The notes below the pieces were generated by a model, which did not search any database, was not told the origin of the DNA, and saw nothing but the letters and a program-made list of their open reading frames with translations. Below are positions 6,052-7,554 of a DNA stretch of 7,554 nt, one piece after another (within the stretch, counting starts at the first letter, position 1; the number at the start of each line of letters is the position of its first letter). The stretch comes from Microcaldota archaeon (GTDB lineage: Archaea; Micrarchaeota; Micrarchaeia; Micrarchaeales; CABMGC01), in NCBI GenBank assembly GCA_021845465.1, contig JAKBRL010000033.1:1-7554 (forward strand). The letters run 5' to 3'. The translations under genes were made by a program, and so were the position numbers.

Positions 6052-6072
6052 ATCTATTATTGAAAGTTATTG

Positions 6073-6077
6073 TTTTT
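6073..6077 (+). terminator. Candidate T-run terminator of pyrH
   Basis: Five T in a row lie 21 nt after the pyrH stop codon, within an A/T-rich stretch and without an obvious stem. This is weak but typical for archaea. Confidence 0.35.
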
Positions 6078-6097
6078 AGGTTCTTCATGTCAAATGC

Positions 6098-6123
6098 AGG
6101 AATCTGGAGGGAAAGATTATCCT
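6098..6123. repeat. Imperfect inverted repeat between convergent pyrH and DUF373 genes
   Basis: AGGAATCT (6098-6105) can pair with AGATTATCCT (6114-6123), leaving a 2-nt bulge and an 8-nt purine-rich loop (GGAGGGAA). It lies midway in the 142-bp gap between two convergent genes, where a bidirectional terminator or a processing site would be expected. No long T-run follows on either side. The rest of the gap (6052-6193) shows nothing I recognise. Confidence 0.35.
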
Positions 6124-6193
6124 TCAGGTATCAACCCAAGGAAAATAGGCGTTATACAAAATCATCCATTCTATTCGCAAGATAACATGATCT

Positions 6194-7453
6194 CTACTTT
6201 ATCACTACCTTGTCGGATACCTCTACTATCCTGTCTATGTTATAAGTTATAGGATTTCCAAAGTTGGTATTTATTATAAATCTTCCCTGGTTTATGTCTA
6301 TCCTTTCAACCTTGCCTATTGAGGCTCCAAGTTCATTTACAACAAGCCTTCCTCTCAGCTTCTTTGTTCTCAAAACCCTCTTCCTCAGAAATCTTGAAGA
6401 AAAGGAGACTGCAACTCCTATTACTATCGCAATTGCTGTATAATTTATAAAAGCTGAAAAGTATATCTGGCCTATTATCCACGCTACAAACGAGTAGACC
6501 AAAACCCATAATATAAGGGATGAGCCTATGTATCCTCCATACTTGAATTCCCTAAATATGTACTTGGTATTTCTGACATCTATTATCCTTCCGATAAGGT
6601 AGAGTACTAATGTTATTGGAAGTAAAAACATGAATCCTTCCACTCCGTAAGCCAATGCCAGAACCTGATTATTTCCTAAACTAAGAATCTGGCTTGCATA
6701 ATTGCCAGCCCCGACAGCGAAACTTGCTACCAGGAAGATAAATGAACCTAGATATAAAGCAAAACTCATATGTTCTATGCTGAATCCAAAGCCTCTGAAT
6801 GAATTCTCTATTGATTCAATAACTCCAAAGCCTACAAGAACCAGGTAAAGTCCTATTACCACGGCTGCAGGTTCCCAGCCTATCCCTGCCATATAGCTTA
6901 TGGCCAGTCCTAGGATAAGCACAGCAGGTATTCCGAATACTATCCTTGCGTAATGCGGTTCTTTGAGCTTCTCAAGCACTGTGAAGTATGCGTTCTCAAA
7001 AGCTTCTGACTGTTTCATTCTGACATATTTGACACTGTTTATCTTGATTCTTGATTGTATGATGGGTATTACCCTATTATCGCTAGCGCCGTCTGTCACA
7101 AGAATGCATACATCTGAATGGTTTCTCTCAAGAATAAGATCAATCTGTCTTGCAACCTCTCGGTCTGAATCATATCCCTCGGTCTCTGTTCCAGTGACCG
7201 TAGCAACGTTTACTATATATCCCTTCTCCTTCAGCTCATCATAAATCTTCACTGCTTCAAACATTGTATTTGCATCAGTCTCTTCAGGATCAGCAAGCGC
7301 AAGCTGTGTTGCGCCGTTTAGGTTCTGCACCTTTCCAATCAACGGTCCGCTTATCTTTGTCTTTCTGTAAAGATCATTATCTACGTCTATGGCGAGTACA
7401 AGTATTCTCTCGTTTTGTTCCTTATTAAGCCTGTTAATCGCCATATAGACCAT
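6194..7453 (-). CDS. DUF373 family membrane protein, unknown function
   Basis: This encodes 419 residues of an archaeal family of unknown function (DUF373). The N-terminal soluble domain (~16-165) carries the family signatures: ILVLAIDVDNDL (17-28), SGPLIGK (35-41), LALADPEETDANTMFEAVKIYDEL with ALADPEETDAN at 52-62, SDREVARQID (96-105), ILVTDGASDN (117-126) and PIIQSRIKINSV (130-141). Six hydrophobic segments follow, at about 171-188, 193-211, 231-249, 265-288, 309-328 and 336-354. A basic stretch (RFLRKRVLRTKKLRGR, 354-369) suggests a cytoplasmic C-terminus. The last ~50 residues look like a small PRC-barrel-like beta domain (NELGASIGKVERIDI, then IDRIVEVSDKVVIK). The Asp-rich N-domain could bind metal or nucleotide, but that is a guess. 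ATG 7453 is taken as the start; ATG 7444 (MAINRLNK) is also possible. Confidence 0.9.
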   Translation of the reverse strand: MVYMAINRLNKEQNERILVLAIDVDNDLYRKTKISGPLIGKVQNLNGATQLALADPEETDANTMFEAVKIYDELKEKGYIVNVATVTGTETEGYDSDREVARQIDLILERNHSDVCILVTDGASDNRVIPIIQSRIKINSVKYVRMKQSEAFENAYFTVLEKLKEPHYARIVFGIPAVLILGLAISYMAGIGWEPAAVVIGLYLVLVGFGVIESIENSFRGFGFSIEHMSFALYLGSFIFLVASFAVGAGNYASQILSLGNNQVLALAYGVEGFMFLLPITLVLYLIGRIIDVRNTKYIFREFKYGGYIGSSLILWVLVYSFVAWIIGQIYFSAFINYTAIAIVIGVAVSFSSRFLRKRVLRTKKLRGRLVVNELGASIGKVERIDINQGRFIINTNFGNPITYNIDRIVEVSDKVVIK

Positions 7454-7470
7454 ATATCTATTAAAAAGAA

Positions 7471-7480
7471 AAATTAATAA
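7471..7480 (-). promoter_or_regulatory. Candidate TATA box of the DUF373 gene
   Basis: On the minus strand this reads TTATTAATTT, centred 22 nt before ATG 7453 and 31 nt before ATG 7444. If used, it favours a leaderless mRNA starting near one of these. The nearly symmetric A/T box at 7494-7503 could also serve this strand with a leader of about 20 nt. Confidence 0.35.
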
Positions 7481-7493
7481 GCATGCTGAAAGC

Positions 7494-7503
7494 TTTATAA
7501 ATA
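7494..7503 (+). promoter_or_regulatory. TATA box of the tRNA gene
   Basis: TTTATAAATA is centred about 31 nt before the first base of the tRNA, as expected for an archaeal tRNA promoter with a short trimmed leader. It is identical to the pyrH box. Confidence 0.65.
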
Positions 7504-7529
7504 AGCAAGCGACTAATACTTCTACATAT

Positions 7530-7554
7530 GCCAGGGTGGCAGAATCTGGTAACG
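7530..7554 (+). tRNA. 5' end of a tRNA gene, probably tRNA-Leu (cut by window edge)
   Basis: Only the first 25 nt are present. GCCAGGG (7530-7536) would be the 5' acceptor strand, TG positions 8-9, and GCAG the start of the D stem. AATCTGGTAAC would be the D loop, with A14 and the invariant GG (18-19). The D arm with TGG and a long loop fits the class II tRNAs, Leu better than Ser. The anticodon is outside the window, so the identity is tentative. Confidence 0.65.

Noticed and set aside
6070..6252. A 60-codon plus-strand frame in the convergent gap.
   Set aside because: It starts with TTG, has no ribosome site or family pattern, and runs antisense into the 3' end of the DUF373 gene.
1..7554. 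CRISPR arrays, insertion sequences, attachment sites or a defence system.
   Set aside because: I found no regularly spaced repeats, no transposase or integrase, and no nuclease, toxin or Cas-like protein. The one tRNA is cut by the edge, so attachment-site duplication cannot be judged.

Overview
The window reads as archaeal chromosome. It carries an archaeal-type initiation factor aIF5B, ribosomal protein S8e (absent from bacteria), an archaeal UMP kinase and an archaeal DUF373 membrane protein. Several genes are preceded by A/T-rich TATA-like boxes about 25-30 nt before the start codon rather than by a Shine-Dalgarno site. Base composition is A/T-leaning, and ATA (Ile) and AGA/AGG (Arg) codons are frequent. 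The compact layout, the many probably leaderless genes and a long-form nucleoside diphosphate kinase suggest a small-genome DPANN-like lineage such as Micrarchaeota. That placement is inference, not proof.

Layout. Positions 1-767 hold the 3' part of a gene for a glycine-rich, probably exported protein that is cut by the left edge. Positions 768-1031 are intergenic, with a 10-bp direct repeat around an inverted repeat. The gene for nucleoside diphosphate kinase (ndk, minus) and the gene for aIF5B (infB, plus) diverge from a 73-bp shared promoter region. Downstream of infB lies a tight plus-strand cluster: rps8e, a small unidentified gene, and ornithine carbamoyltransferase (argF). Its internal gaps are 5 and 10 nt. 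A T-run ends the cluster. Next comes UMP kinase (pyrH), which has its own TATA box and an almost leaderless start. A convergent intergenic region follows. On the minus strand is a DUF373 protein with an N-terminal soluble domain, six membrane segments and a C-terminal small beta-rich domain. At the right edge the first 25 nt of a tRNA gene, probably tRNA-Leu, begin behind a strong TATA box.

Functionally the core of the window is translation (aIF5B, S8e, tRNA) plus nucleotide supply (NDK and UMP kinase, both on the route to UTP and CTP), with a lone carbamoyl-phosphate enzyme (OTC) co-transcribed with a ribosomal protein. Nothing here is a clearly new system. The points most worth a second look are the intergenic repeat structure at 874-1001, the OTC placed in a ribosomal-protein operon next to an unidentified small protein, the reorganised ndk/infB locus, the glycine-rich surface-type protein, and the DUF373 membrane protein of unknown role.
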